This document shows positions 1 through 7,538 of a stretch of DNA of 21,510 nt, in pieces. This DNA is from Puniceicoccaceae bacterium (GTDB taxonomy: Bacteria > Verrucomicrobiota > Verrucomicrobiae > Opitutales > Coraliomargaritaceae): contig CABXXS010000017.1 in NCBI GenBank assembly GCA_902516225.1, positions 1 through 21,510 of the forward strand. The letters are read 5' to 3'. The position numbers and the translations under genes were made by a program. The notes below the pieces were generated by a model. That model searched no databases, was not told the DNA's origin, and worked only from the letters and a program-made list of their open reading frames with translations. Each line of letters starts with the position of its first letter. The first letter of the stretch is position 1.

Positions 1-900
1 ATTAGCGATATTTTTCCAAATATTCTCCAAGGCTCCAAGGTAGGAATCATCCCCTGTAAGCGCACTGACATCAGCCATGGCGGCATACATGTAGACTGCG
101 CGAACGGCGTGACCTACAGCTGTATCCTGCTCCGTTACTGGAGCGTGCTGCTGCGCATACGTCGCAGACATGGTACCCTCACCTTCTGGGCAGTAAGTGA
201 CGCCACGAATATCTAAAAACTTTTTAGCCATCTCCAAATACAACTCTTCTCCTGTAGCACGGTACAAGCGACACAGTGCGAGTTCCGGCTCTTGGTGCCC
301 AGGTGCTTGATTTAGAGGCGTACCATTATTGTAATTCGGATCCCCTTCAAAAAACGCTTTGTTTACGTGACGAGCGCTCTTCTGCGCAATATCGAGCCAT
401 GCTCGTTTACCAGTCGCTTCATAATAAGCGACAGCACCTTCGTATAGATGCCCTACGTTATAAAGTTCGTGACTATGAACGACCCAAGAGTAAGGAGTAA
501 GCCCCATCTCAGCCTCATCAGCGATTCCGCAAGTATGAGAAACATAAAGATAACCATCTTTTTGCTGCGCCTCTCCAATGATAGCAATTAACTCATCCAT
601 CTGCGCCTCAAGAGCAGGATCTGGCTCTATGTTAAGCAAATAAGCCGCGCCCTCCATTACCTTATACAAATCCGAACTCACAAAGCGGTGCGTAAAGGGC
701 ATCTCATCTTTTTCGCCGCGTAAATAAGACCCACAACGACGTAGATTTTCCGCCGCACGCTCAGTCTTTTTTAATGCAAATGGTACCGTTTCGTTTTTCT
801 GTACGAGTATACGAGGCAACCAGAAAGAGTCGTTAATTTTAACCCGGCTAAAGGCAACGGGCGAAACTGGATAGTCCTGAGTTTGTTCTTTTATTATCAT
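1..900 (-). CDS. GH127-type beta-L-arabinofuranosidase (DUF1680), C-terminus cut by window edge
   Basis: This frame is open for exactly 300 codons, from ATG at 900 to the left edge, so it is a partial gene. The N-terminus (VSPVAFSRVKINDSFWLPRI) matches the usual opening of GH127/DUF1680 proteins. Later family-like stretches are GHQEPELALCRLYRATGEE and the hallmark VTEQDTAVGHAVRAVYMY. Full-length members have about 600-700 residues, so over half is missing. In characterised GH127 enzymes the catalytic Glu and the zinc-binding Cys/Glu cluster lie beyond residue 300, so they cannot be checked here. No signal peptide is visible, which suggests a cytoplasmic enzyme that removes L-arabinofuranose from imported oligosaccharides. 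It lies 67 bp downstream of the secreted glycosidase and probably belongs to the same transcript. The family is fairly sure; the exact linkage is inferred. Confidence 0.88.
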   Translation of the reverse strand, partial: MIIKEQTQDYPVSPVAFSRVKINDSFWLPRILVQKNETVPFALKKTERAAENLRRCGSYLRGEKDEMPFTHRFVSSDLYKVMEGAAYLLNIEPDPALEAQMDELIAIIGEAQQKDGYLYVSHTCGIADEAEMGLTPYSWVVHSHELYNVGHLYEGAVAYYEATGKRAWLDIAQKSARHVNKAFFEGDPNYNNGTPLNQAPGHQEPELALCRLYRATGEELYLEMAKKFLDIRGVTYCPEGEGTMSATYAQQHAPVTEQDTAVGHAVRAVYMYAAMADVSALTGDDSYLGALENIWKNIAN

Positions 901-967
901 TACAAAATTATTTTAGGAAATCTGCTGAAGTAAAATAGTATACTGCTCTAAATCTTTTAAGGATCTA

Positions 968-3900
968 TTAACGCGATGGCACCCTCCAAGACTCCGGACT
1001 GATATGGTTAAATTGAGCCTCGTCACCCTTACGTGTCTTAACCTCGAGTCGGGTCCGGCGCGCATCTTGATAGTAGAAGATATCGACACGGTGTAAGCCT
1101 TTTTGCAGGCCGACACTGCCTTCTGCTTCCCAAGCATCTACGTAAGAGTGTGTGTCTAGGTCAACGACTTCACTACCATTGATAAGAATGCGTGCGCCAT
1201 CGTCGGCATGTAGATGAAAATGATACACTTCATCTACTGAGACGTTCAAATAACTGGTTAGATGTAATCCGAAGCTACCATTATATTCACCAGCGATCGC
1301 TTCTAAATCGATACGCTGTCTAAATTGTTCCTGATTCAAAGTACCCGTTCGACTCGGTGAGATGGCATTGAAATCAGGTAATTTGGTTTGTTTACCATCC
1401 AGTTCATAGTAGCGGTAAAAGATACCTGATTTGGTATTTTCAATTTCTGCTACAGGCGCTTCTAACTCGGTAGCTGTATAGAGCATGTCGTACGATTCAT
1501 ATTGCGAACCATCCTCGCTATATGCGCGCAATTTAAAGGCTGTGGTTGAATCAATCTCGACTGAATCCTTCCACTCAGGGGAATTTAGGTCAGGCTCGCT
1601 ACCGTCCGTGGTGTAGCGAACCAAGGTGCCTGGTAACAAATTCTCTATATTGACCTTAACTGAACCGTGAAAAATACGCGCGCGGGGGGTAGCCCAAACT
1701 AGAGTCTGATAGGTTTTCAATTTCTTACCCAGGTCTAATATTACTTTGTTCGCGCTCTGCTGCGTTCGGTATTGGACTGCATTAGCCAAGTTAATTGAAT
1801 CGCCGACACCCGCAGTTTTCAGCACGGCACGATCCTCCGTATAGGGAGCTATAATAGTCTCCTTAAGTGGGTTGCCGTGAACACTTGCAACTAACTGTAC
1901 CGCTTCGCCTGAATGCTCGCGCTGTACGTGAGCATGCACCCATTGACATTTACCTTCAACCACCACGGGTGTATACGTTTCGATATAATCCCAAGTAGAT
2001 GGCAGGTGAGGCGCAAAAGAAAACTGCTGCTCGGGTATGCTATAGTCGAGTCCAGCCAACCACTCAATCATTGGCAACACATGGGCCAAATCCCAATTAT
2101 AATAGCGAGATCCCCATGCTAAGTGGTTAGATTCCCACGCCTCTGGCGCAACCGGGTAGCCCCACTCCCTATGCATGGCTTTAGTATGATTGAGTGTCGT
2201 TAAGATTCCTGCATAGGCTTGATCCTGGCGAAACATTCCATCAATTGCTAGCCAAGAGCTAATTGTTGAGCAGCGGAAGATTCCATTCGGAGGGCTATCA
2301 GCTGCGCGCGTATTGACACCGACCGGCGATGCAAAGCCTTTATCCGTATCGAGAACAAATTCTTCTACCATTTGCTGACCCCAATCCTTAGGCATAGCTG
2401 CAGATTGAAGCGCAGACAACGCCCAAATGTCCTTCCAAGGCACACCCCTGCCGCCATAGAAACCATCCCAACGCCCCGACCATTGATGTTTGAAACTTTT
2501 AACCATCTGAGGGCGGAAGGCCTGCCAGTGCTCGACGTCGTTTGTTTCGCCAAGTGCGGATGCCATGCTTGAAAGCGCATCCACTGCGTTCACTTCCGTA
2601 CCAAAGCTTTTTGTAGGCCCATTACCATCCCAATAAAGCGGCTTGAAGACCTTGCCGTAAACCTCTTCCAAATACTCCCGATCACCGGAACGGCGGTACT
2701 GCTGCCAAGCTGGTTCGGTCGCCCCAACAAAAACCATCCTAACCAAAGGTGAGTACCATGCCTTACCAAAGTTATCAGGCATGTTGTTAGCCTTATTCTT
2801 AAAAGGCACCATGTATTGCCAAGAGAGCGCATTACCAAAAGCCCACTTCCATTTGTCAGCTACCCATGACCCCGCTTGAATATATGCCCATGAGTCCCAG
2901 AGGTGTAAACCCATGAAGTTATTGACCGCAGTCTGAGTGTGCGGGTATTTTAACCAGCCCTCGCCAATATCACGGAAGTACATAAAATTGAGCGCCCAAA
3001 GATAGTAGTAAGTCTCAACCGCCTTCTCGTCTGAGCAGCGGAAATACGGAATCTGCTCATTGAGGAGCTCATTGAACCACTCGGTCTTTGCTGCCATTTC
3101 TAGCACCGCTTCGGCATTGACATGCTCTGAGCGAGACAGTGCGTCAGAATAATCATCCGCAACCGCAAGTGTTAGCGACACAGGTTGGCCCGCAGGCAAG
3201 TTCAAGACGAAAGAATAACCGAGATTACCTTTAGGCTGTTCGGACCACTTCACTTCCTCCATCGGGACGCTGGAACTATACACAAAGCTCAGGCCGTCAT
3301 ACATCATACGCCCCATCTGCGTAGGCTCCCCATAGAGCGGCTTAGCGATCGCTGTGCCAGCCTCTAGCAAGCGCAGCGCGTTGGCGGACTCGTTAAAAGT
3401 GATTTCAGATTCACAAGTGCGTGAAAAACTACCCTCTACTTTATCACCATCAAAACTGGGAATCTTACTAGACTCCCAAAAGCTTTCCCCCTCAAAACGA
3501 ATAGACACATCTTTATCGGACACAATTACAGTCGTGAGCACATCGTCACGGCTAATGAATTTATCTTCGCGAATGTTAACTCCAGCGATTTCGTACTTAG
3601 CAACCATCTTATCTGGGCGCCAGTCGAGGGTCTTTGGCTCGGGGTGCTTATATTCGATGCCCTCAACGATCAGGGTTCCATAGGCCGAACGAGTCTTACG
3701 CCAAAACTCCCAACCCCAGGAGTCGTGACCATCACCACCGATTTCAGATTGAACAATCGCATTACCACGTGCACGACCATCACGAAAGAGAGGATGAGTA
3801 AAACCAAGTGTTTCTGACTCCCAGAACTCATGCCAGTAGGCACCAAACGAGCCCGCAATATAGTAGAGCTTATTGCCAGCAATGAAGCCATAGTGCTCAC

Positions 3901-4084
3901 CTTGTATATCACGCTGCAGCATTTCACAGTAATCCGCCTTCGGTGGTTTATTTAAATCAGAGCTTTCTGTCGGAGCGCTACCAAATTGCGCACTTAGATT
4001 CAATATACAGCAACCCAGAAGAAAAGTTATTCTGGAAAGAAAATAAAGAGGGAAATAAGAAGGAGTACTCTGTGCTAGAGGCAT
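968..4084 (-). CDS. Secreted six-hairpin (MGH1-like/GH63-like) glycoside hydrolase with chitobiase-C-like and PA14-like modules
   Basis: This 1038-residue protein starts at ATG 4084. A long N-terminal signal peptide (hydrophobic core about 13-30) ends near LSAQ; an LLGC stretch at 22-25 is only a poor lipobox. Residues about 60-310 look like a beta-rich N-terminal domain. Residues about 330-690 look like an (alpha/alpha)6 barrel, with FMGLHLWDSW at 390-399 and YPVAPEAWESNHLAWGSRYYN at 643-663. By analogy with GH63/GH37-type enzymes, D397 and E648 are candidate acid/base residues, but this is inference. Residues about 800-872 (RYTTDGSEPDLNSPEW) match the chitobiase/hexosaminidase C-terminal module. 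Residues about 885-1025 resemble PA14 (HLHADDGARILINGSEVVD). It probably acts outside the cytoplasm on a polysaccharide side chain. The GH family number and substrate are uncertain. The gene sits between a VWA-like gene and GH127 in the sugar cluster. Confidence 0.8.
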   Translation of the reverse strand: MPLAQSTPSYFPLYFLSRITFLLGCCILNLSAQFGSAPTESSDLNKPPKADYCEMLQRDIQGEHYGFIAGNKLYYIAGSFGAYWHEFWESETLGFTHPLFRDGRARGNAIVQSEIGGDGHDSWGWEFWRKTRSAYGTLIVEGIEYKHPEPKTLDWRPDKMVAKYEIAGVNIREDKFISRDDVLTTVIVSDKDVSIRFEGESFWESSKIPSFDGDKVEGSFSRTCESEITFNESANALRLLEAGTAIAKPLYGEPTQMGRMMYDGLSFVYSSSVPMEEVKWSEQPKGNLGYSFVLNLPAGQPVSLTLAVADDYSDALSRSEHVNAEAVLEMAAKTEWFNELLNEQIPYFRCSDEKAVETYYYLWALNFMYFRDIGEGWLKYPHTQTAVNNFMGLHLWDSWAYIQAGSWVADKWKWAFGNALSWQYMVPFKNKANNMPDNFGKAWYSPLVRMVFVGATEPAWQQYRRSGDREYLEEVYGKVFKPLYWDGNGPTKSFGTEVNAVDALSSMASALGETNDVEHWQAFRPQMVKSFKHQWSGRWDGFYGGRGVPWKDIWALSALQSAAMPKDWGQQMVEEFVLDTDKGFASPVGVNTRAADSPPNGIFRCSTISSWLAIDGMFRQDQAYAGILTTLNHTKAMHREWGYPVAPEAWESNHLAWGSRYYNWDLAHVLPMIEWLAGLDYSIPEQQFSFAPHLPSTWDYIETYTPVVVEGKCQWVHAHVQREHSGEAVQLVASVHGNPLKETIIAPYTEDRAVLKTAGVGDSINLANAVQYRTQQSANKVILDLGKKLKTYQTLVWATPRARIFHGSVKVNIENLLPGTLVRYTTDGSEPDLNSPEWKDSVEIDSTTAFKLRAYSEDGSQYESYDMLYTATELEAPVAEIENTKSGIFYRYYELDGKQTKLPDFNAISPSRTGTLNQEQFRQRIDLEAIAGEYNGSFGLHLTSYLNVSVDEVYHFHLHADDGARILINGSEVVDLDTHSYVDAWEAEGSVGLQKGLHRVDIFYYQDARRTRLEVKTRKGDEAQFNHISPESWRVPSR

Positions 4085-4101
4085 AATTTTAAAAGATATA
4101 C

Positions 4102-4129
4102 ACTATAGCAAAATGGGGAGTAATTACAA
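4102..4129 (-). promoter_or_regulatory. Possible sigma-70 promoter before the secreted glycosidase gene
   Basis: Read on the minus strand, TTGTAA (4129-4124) and TATAGT (4107-4102) are separated by 16 bp, matching the -35 and -10 consensus at 4/6 and 5/6. The predicted start of transcription would leave only about 10 nt before the ATG at 4084, so the mRNA would be almost leaderless. The 195-bp gap between the VWA-like gene and the glycosidase gene leaves room for an internal promoter. AT-rich DNA gives chance matches, so this is tentative. Confidence 0.3.
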
Positions 4130-4279
4130 TTGATTAAGGCGACCAAAAAATGTCTTATTGCGCCAAATTTAGGCTCAGATAGTAAAATAAAAATTAGTCT
4201 TAACAAATATCGATTAAAATTGATTAAGATCGGTACGAATTAAATTAAAGGCACAAAATAGTAAGGATTACACATAAGC

Positions 4280-5668
4280 TTAGTTTTTTACATCCGTCGC
4301 GCTGCGAGCGCTACGGATCTCATTAGCACCTCGCAAAATACGGTTTCTTCCCTGAAAAAAATTGGTGTAAGATTTCAAATTATTTTCCCACTCTGCTTTG
4401 TACTCTTCATCTCCGGCCAAAAAGAGCACAACGTTCATTGAAGGTGACTTTGCACCCTTATCAGTAAAGCGATACTTTAGTAATTCCTTAAAATATTGGA
4501 TTCCCTTACTTCGATCAATATCTTCATGCCCAGGACCTCCAGGTGGATGCGGATTTCTCCATTTAAGACCTAGCTCATTTGCGTTGCCACGTACATCATC
4601 GCGGCGTGTCCTTAACACCCGAGCTGGTAAGCCGCGACTAGTACGATCGGAATTAATCTTAGCTAATTCATTATCAATACGGTTTCTCATATCTGGAACC
4701 TCTTGATCATACAAAGCAACCTGCCTAGTAAACTCCTCAGAGGATTTATAATCCTCCCACTCTTTTAAGCGTTTGGCACTAGGTGGTGCTGCAAGAGTAT
4801 CAAAACCACGGTGATATCCTGTAATTATGAAAATAGTATCAGCGTTTTGCTCAAGTGCGACTTGGGTGATGAAAGCTGTATCGTTAAAACCATGAGACCA
4901 TTCTATATTATCCTGCATTTCATTGTTCTTAAAGGCCGTAAGCCTCGGCCTTTCTACTCCAGAGACCCCGCTCAAACCTATCTGGTTAGAATCTGAATTT
5001 ATTTTAGAAATCCAAGTCACTAACTCATTATGAACAGTGGAACCAGATGGCACTAGATTTGACTTAAAACGTTTAATGTTCCTGTGGTCATATAGCATCA
5101 CATTAAATAATGTACCCGCTGAGAGATTGCCCACCATGTCTGAAACCTCGTCTTTAATTATGTTATAACTATTTAGACCGCCCTTAGCGTCCGTAAGCAT
5201 TCGTCTATTCGCATCAATCACAAAAAGTATGCGTTCGGCTCTGGTTTTCAGCCCAAAAATATTAACTTCGGAAAGCCCTATACCAATACTACCACGTGTG
5301 CCACTTAATAAGCTGCCGCCTCCCAAACCTCCCAATCCAGCAGATACCGTAAAACCCTGTTCCATAGAAGGTAGATCCACATCCACCTGCGCAACAGCGA
5401 TATTACCCACTGCTTTCATCTTGAGTTGCTGCTTTATATTTTGCTGCGGGGCGGACTGTGGCTTGATCACCACTTTTACTTCAGTTGGAACTTTTTCTTC
5501 TTTTAGGGGTGGCGGTACATCAAACAAGACATCTTCTTTCATTACATAGTTAGTGATAGTAATGAACCCTGCAATAAACCCAGCAACCAAGTGTACTATT
5601 AGGCTTATTGTAATCACCTTAATGAGCAGAGGGTTTAGTTTTATTTTAGGTCTATTAATGGTTATCAT
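4280..5668 (-). CDS. Membrane-anchored VWA-like protein with proline-rich periplasmic stem
   Basis: This 462-residue protein starts at ATG 5668. It has a short basic N-terminus, one membrane segment (about 14-38), then a Pro/Lys/Glu-rich stem (VPPPLKEEKVPTEVKVVIKP, 51-70), a Gly-rich stretch (111-132), and a Rossmann-like VWA region from about 145. The first strand reads RILFVIDANRRM (146-157), so the metal-site DxSxS motif is degenerate (D152, N154, R156). A second strand reads DTIFIITG (277-284). Residues about 300-400 are charged and probably helical, and LFLAGDEEYKAEW (415-427) is near the end. The TM-plus-proline-stem layout resembles TonB-type proteins, but no TonB C-terminal domain is visible. 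It starts 51 bp after the MalG-type permease gene and is probably co-transcribed. Its function is unknown; a role in periplasmic assembly or substrate handling is a guess. Confidence 0.7.
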   Translation of the reverse strand: MITINRPKIKLNPLLIKVITISLIVHLVAGFIAGFITITNYVMKEDVLFDVPPPLKEEKVPTEVKVVIKPQSAPQQNIKQQLKMKAVGNIAVAQVDVDLPSMEQGFTVSAGLGGLGGGSLLSGTRGSIGIGLSEVNIFGLKTRAERILFVIDANRRMLTDAKGGLNSYNIIKDEVSDMVGNLSAGTLFNVMLYDHRNIKRFKSNLVPSGSTVHNELVTWISKINSDSNQIGLSGVSGVERPRLTAFKNNEMQDNIEWSHGFNDTAFITQVALEQNADTIFIITGYHRGFDTLAAPPSAKRLKEWEDYKSSEEFTRQVALYDQEVPDMRNRIDNELAKINSDRTSRGLPARVLRTRRDDVRGNANELGLKWRNPHPPGGPGHEDIDRSKGIQYFKELLKYRFTDKGAKSPSMNVVLFLAGDEEYKAEWENNLKSYTNFFQGRNRILRGANEIRSARSATDVKN

Positions 5669-5719
5669 TTGATAATAAAATTCGCGGGGTTTTTAAATAG
5701 GTAATTATTAATTAAGAAA

Positions 5720-7534
5720 TTACTTTTCTGTTGGAACTACGATGCCCTTGATAATTACATTCTGACATAGAACAAAAATAACGAGCGTCGGCACCGCTGC
5801 TATCATAAGCGATGCATATACAACTCCCTGAGAGGAGAACTGCTGCAATTGGTACAACCAAACAGTGAGAGTCCACATATCCTTGTCTTGGCAGAGAATA
5901 AAAGCATACATGAAATTACTATAAGCCGCAGTAAATGCCCCTAGAGCAACTACAGCTAGAATTGGCTTTGATAGATTCATTGTAATCATCCAAAATTTTT
6001 GCCACTCGCTAGCACCATCAATTTCAGCAGCCTCAAATAATTCCTGCGGCAAACTGTCGAAGAAGCCCTTCAATAGAAAAATAGAGTATCCATTAGCCAT
6101 AGTAGGAAGCAGTAAAGCTGCGAATGTATTCAACAATCCAAGGTCTCGCAGAAGAAGGAAATTTGGAATCATGGTAACTACGCTTGGGAATGCCATAGTA
6201 GCGATTAGAAACAAAAGAATCTTAAATTGGCCTGGTAACTGATATCGCGACAAAGCATAGGCCGCCAAAGGGTTTACCAACAAAGCCAGGGCTATGGATG
6301 CTAAGCAGTAGAAAAAAGTGTTATAAATACCATTTCCGTAGAATAGAATGTATTCCATTACCATGTGGTAATTAGTGGTGGCGAACTCCCTCCTCAATAA
6401 TGCGCTGTTACTGAGTGTGTATTCACGATCTAGATTCAATTGTGGAATATTAATCTCATCAAAATTAGTATACTTATTCCCGTAGGCAAAGGAAACATCT
6501 GCGACTGAGCCATATTTTGATTGCAAGTATCCACGCCATAGAAATTCGGGCGTAGTCAAAGACAAACCAGCAATGGGACAAGCTACTGGATTTGAAATGA
6601 ATAGCATGTAATCGGTTAATTGAGCAGAGGACGTGGTTCTATCCTTAGGAAAGGGAATTGCTTGGAACTCTTCGTAGTTAGTAGTATAAAGTTTATTTAA
6701 ATTTTCTATATGAGTATATTTCTTCTCTAAAAAATTAGCCCAATTCGGCAGTAAATCAGGGCTGGGAACTACAAACTGTGGGTGTAAGAAATTTCGGACA
6801 AAATCATCCCAAATTGGACCAGTAGAGCGAGCTTGTAATACCTTCGATCCAGACTTTTGACCGGTTAATTTTAGGTAGTTTTTGTATATATTGTCACAGG
6901 ACACATAAATACGATCCGATAAGGGTAAATTCGCTTTAAACTGATAAAATGCAGATACTAGCGGCGTATTACTTAACTGATATTTTCGATCGTATAAACG
7001 CTCAGCAGGAAACTTCAGAAAAAACCAGCTTTCAATTGGTTCATCAAATCGCGTACGAAAAACATCTAAATCGTTACTACACATATCGCTAATGAAATTA
7101 CGGTAAGCGCGCTCATTCTTTTGAACAACTTTACCATCTGCGGTGGGCCCAAATGCTGTCAAAAACCAAGAATTTGGCATATTTGCTGTTTTAACAAAAT
7201 CTCTCCAATCAGATAATATAACACCTTTCACTTTATCTGGCATTTTTACTAACCGGAAATTTTGAGCTACATCACCTGTCGCAGAGTGATATTCCGCAAT
7301 ACTCTCATTATATTTCGCCTCTACATACTTCTTAAAGAGAATATCATCTTCATAGAAATACTTTGGAATGATATTAAGATCTTGGACATCTACCTTACTC
7401 TTAAAGGAACCAGATGCCATTAAAAGAAATGGATAGACCATAGTCACTGCGCCCAATGCGAGCATAACGTAGAGTACAATGTGAACGACACGTGTGCGCG
7501 GCTGGTGTTTTTCAGACTTTAATATAATAGGCAT
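5720..7534 (-). CDS. Sugar ABC transporter permease, MalG type, with a ~360-residue extracytoplasmic insertion
   Basis: This is the second membrane subunit of a CUT1-type sugar importer. Its 604 residues are about twice the usual 270-300. TM1 is at about 16-40 (ending VYPFLLMASGSFKS, as in MalG). Residues about 41-400 form an outer insertion, and the remaining helices and the binding-protein-dependent permease domain occupy about 402-600. The cytoplasmic EAA loop is EAAEIDGASEWQKFWMITMN (501-520), which docks the ATPase; NLSKP replaces the usual LP at its end. The insertion holds three copies of a KY(x17-18)F(x5)P motif, listed separately. The ATG at 7534 lies 4 bp after the stop of the binding protein-MalF fusion, so the two are almost certainly translated together. 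The permease identity is firm; the role of the insertion, perhaps docking the tethered binding protein or a polysaccharide, is inferred. Confidence 0.9.
   Translation of the reverse strand: MPIILKSEKHQPRTRVVHIVLYVMLALGAVTMVYPFLLMASGSFKSKVDVQDLNIIPKYFYEDDILFKKYVEAKYNESIAEYHSATGDVAQNFRLVKMPDKVKGVILSDWRDFVKTANMPNSWFLTAFGPTADGKVVQKNERAYRNFISDMCSNDLDVFRTRFDEPIESWFFLKFPAERLYDRKYQLSNTPLVSAFYQFKANLPLSDRIYVSCDNIYKNYLKLTGQKSGSKVLQARSTGPIWDDFVRNFLHPQFVVPSPDLLPNWANFLEKKYTHIENLNKLYTTNYEEFQAIPFPKDRTTSSAQLTDYMLFISNPVACPIAGLSLTTPEFLWRGYLQSKYGSVADVSFAYGNKYTNFDEINIPQLNLDREYTLSNSALLRREFATTNYHMVMEYILFYGNGIYNTFFYCLASIALALLVNPLAAYALSRYQLPGQFKILLFLIATMAFPSVVTMIPNFLLLRDLGLLNTFAALLLPTMANGYSIFLLKGFFDSLPQELFEAAEIDGASEWQKFWMITMNLSKPILAVVALGAFTAAYSNFMYAFILCQDKDMWTLTVWLYQLQQFSSQGVVYASLMIAAVPTLVIFVLCQNVIIKGIVVPTEK
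6443..7336 (-). repeat. Three divergent protein repeats in the MalG insertion
   Basis: Copies lie at residues 67-99 (7336-7238), 265-296 (6742-6647) and 333-364 (6538-6443). Each has an aromatic residue 8 positions before a conserved Tyr (F67/Y75, W265/Y273, W333/Y341), with Lys just before the Tyr. A Phe follows 17 or 18 residues later (F93, F290, F358) and a Pro exactly 6 after that (P99, P296, P364). Copies 2 and 3 have identical spacing, 68 residues apart. A second short repeat pair is DRKYQLSNTPLV (182-193) and DREYTLSNSALL (369-380). The pattern resembles the 'FLxxKYGxIxxLNxxWGTxYxSFxEIxxP' segments common in GH42-like galactosidases, as recalled rather than searched. Confidence 0.6.
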
Positions 7535-7538
7535 TTTA

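Noticed and set aside
4009..4024. Lipobox LLGC in the signal peptide of the secreted glycosidase
   Set aside because: The -2 residue is Leu rather than the usual small residue, and a conventional cleavage site LSA|Q follows a few residues later.
4129..4228. Direct repeat AATTGATTAAG at about 4128-4138 and 4218-4228
   Set aside because: Eleven bases in very AT-rich DNA, only two copies 90 bp apart; likely chance, though it could be an activator site.
5519..5629. TonB identity for the VWA-like protein
   Set aside because: The TM and proline-rich stem resemble TonB, but the C-terminal TonB domain is absent and a VWA-like region takes its place.
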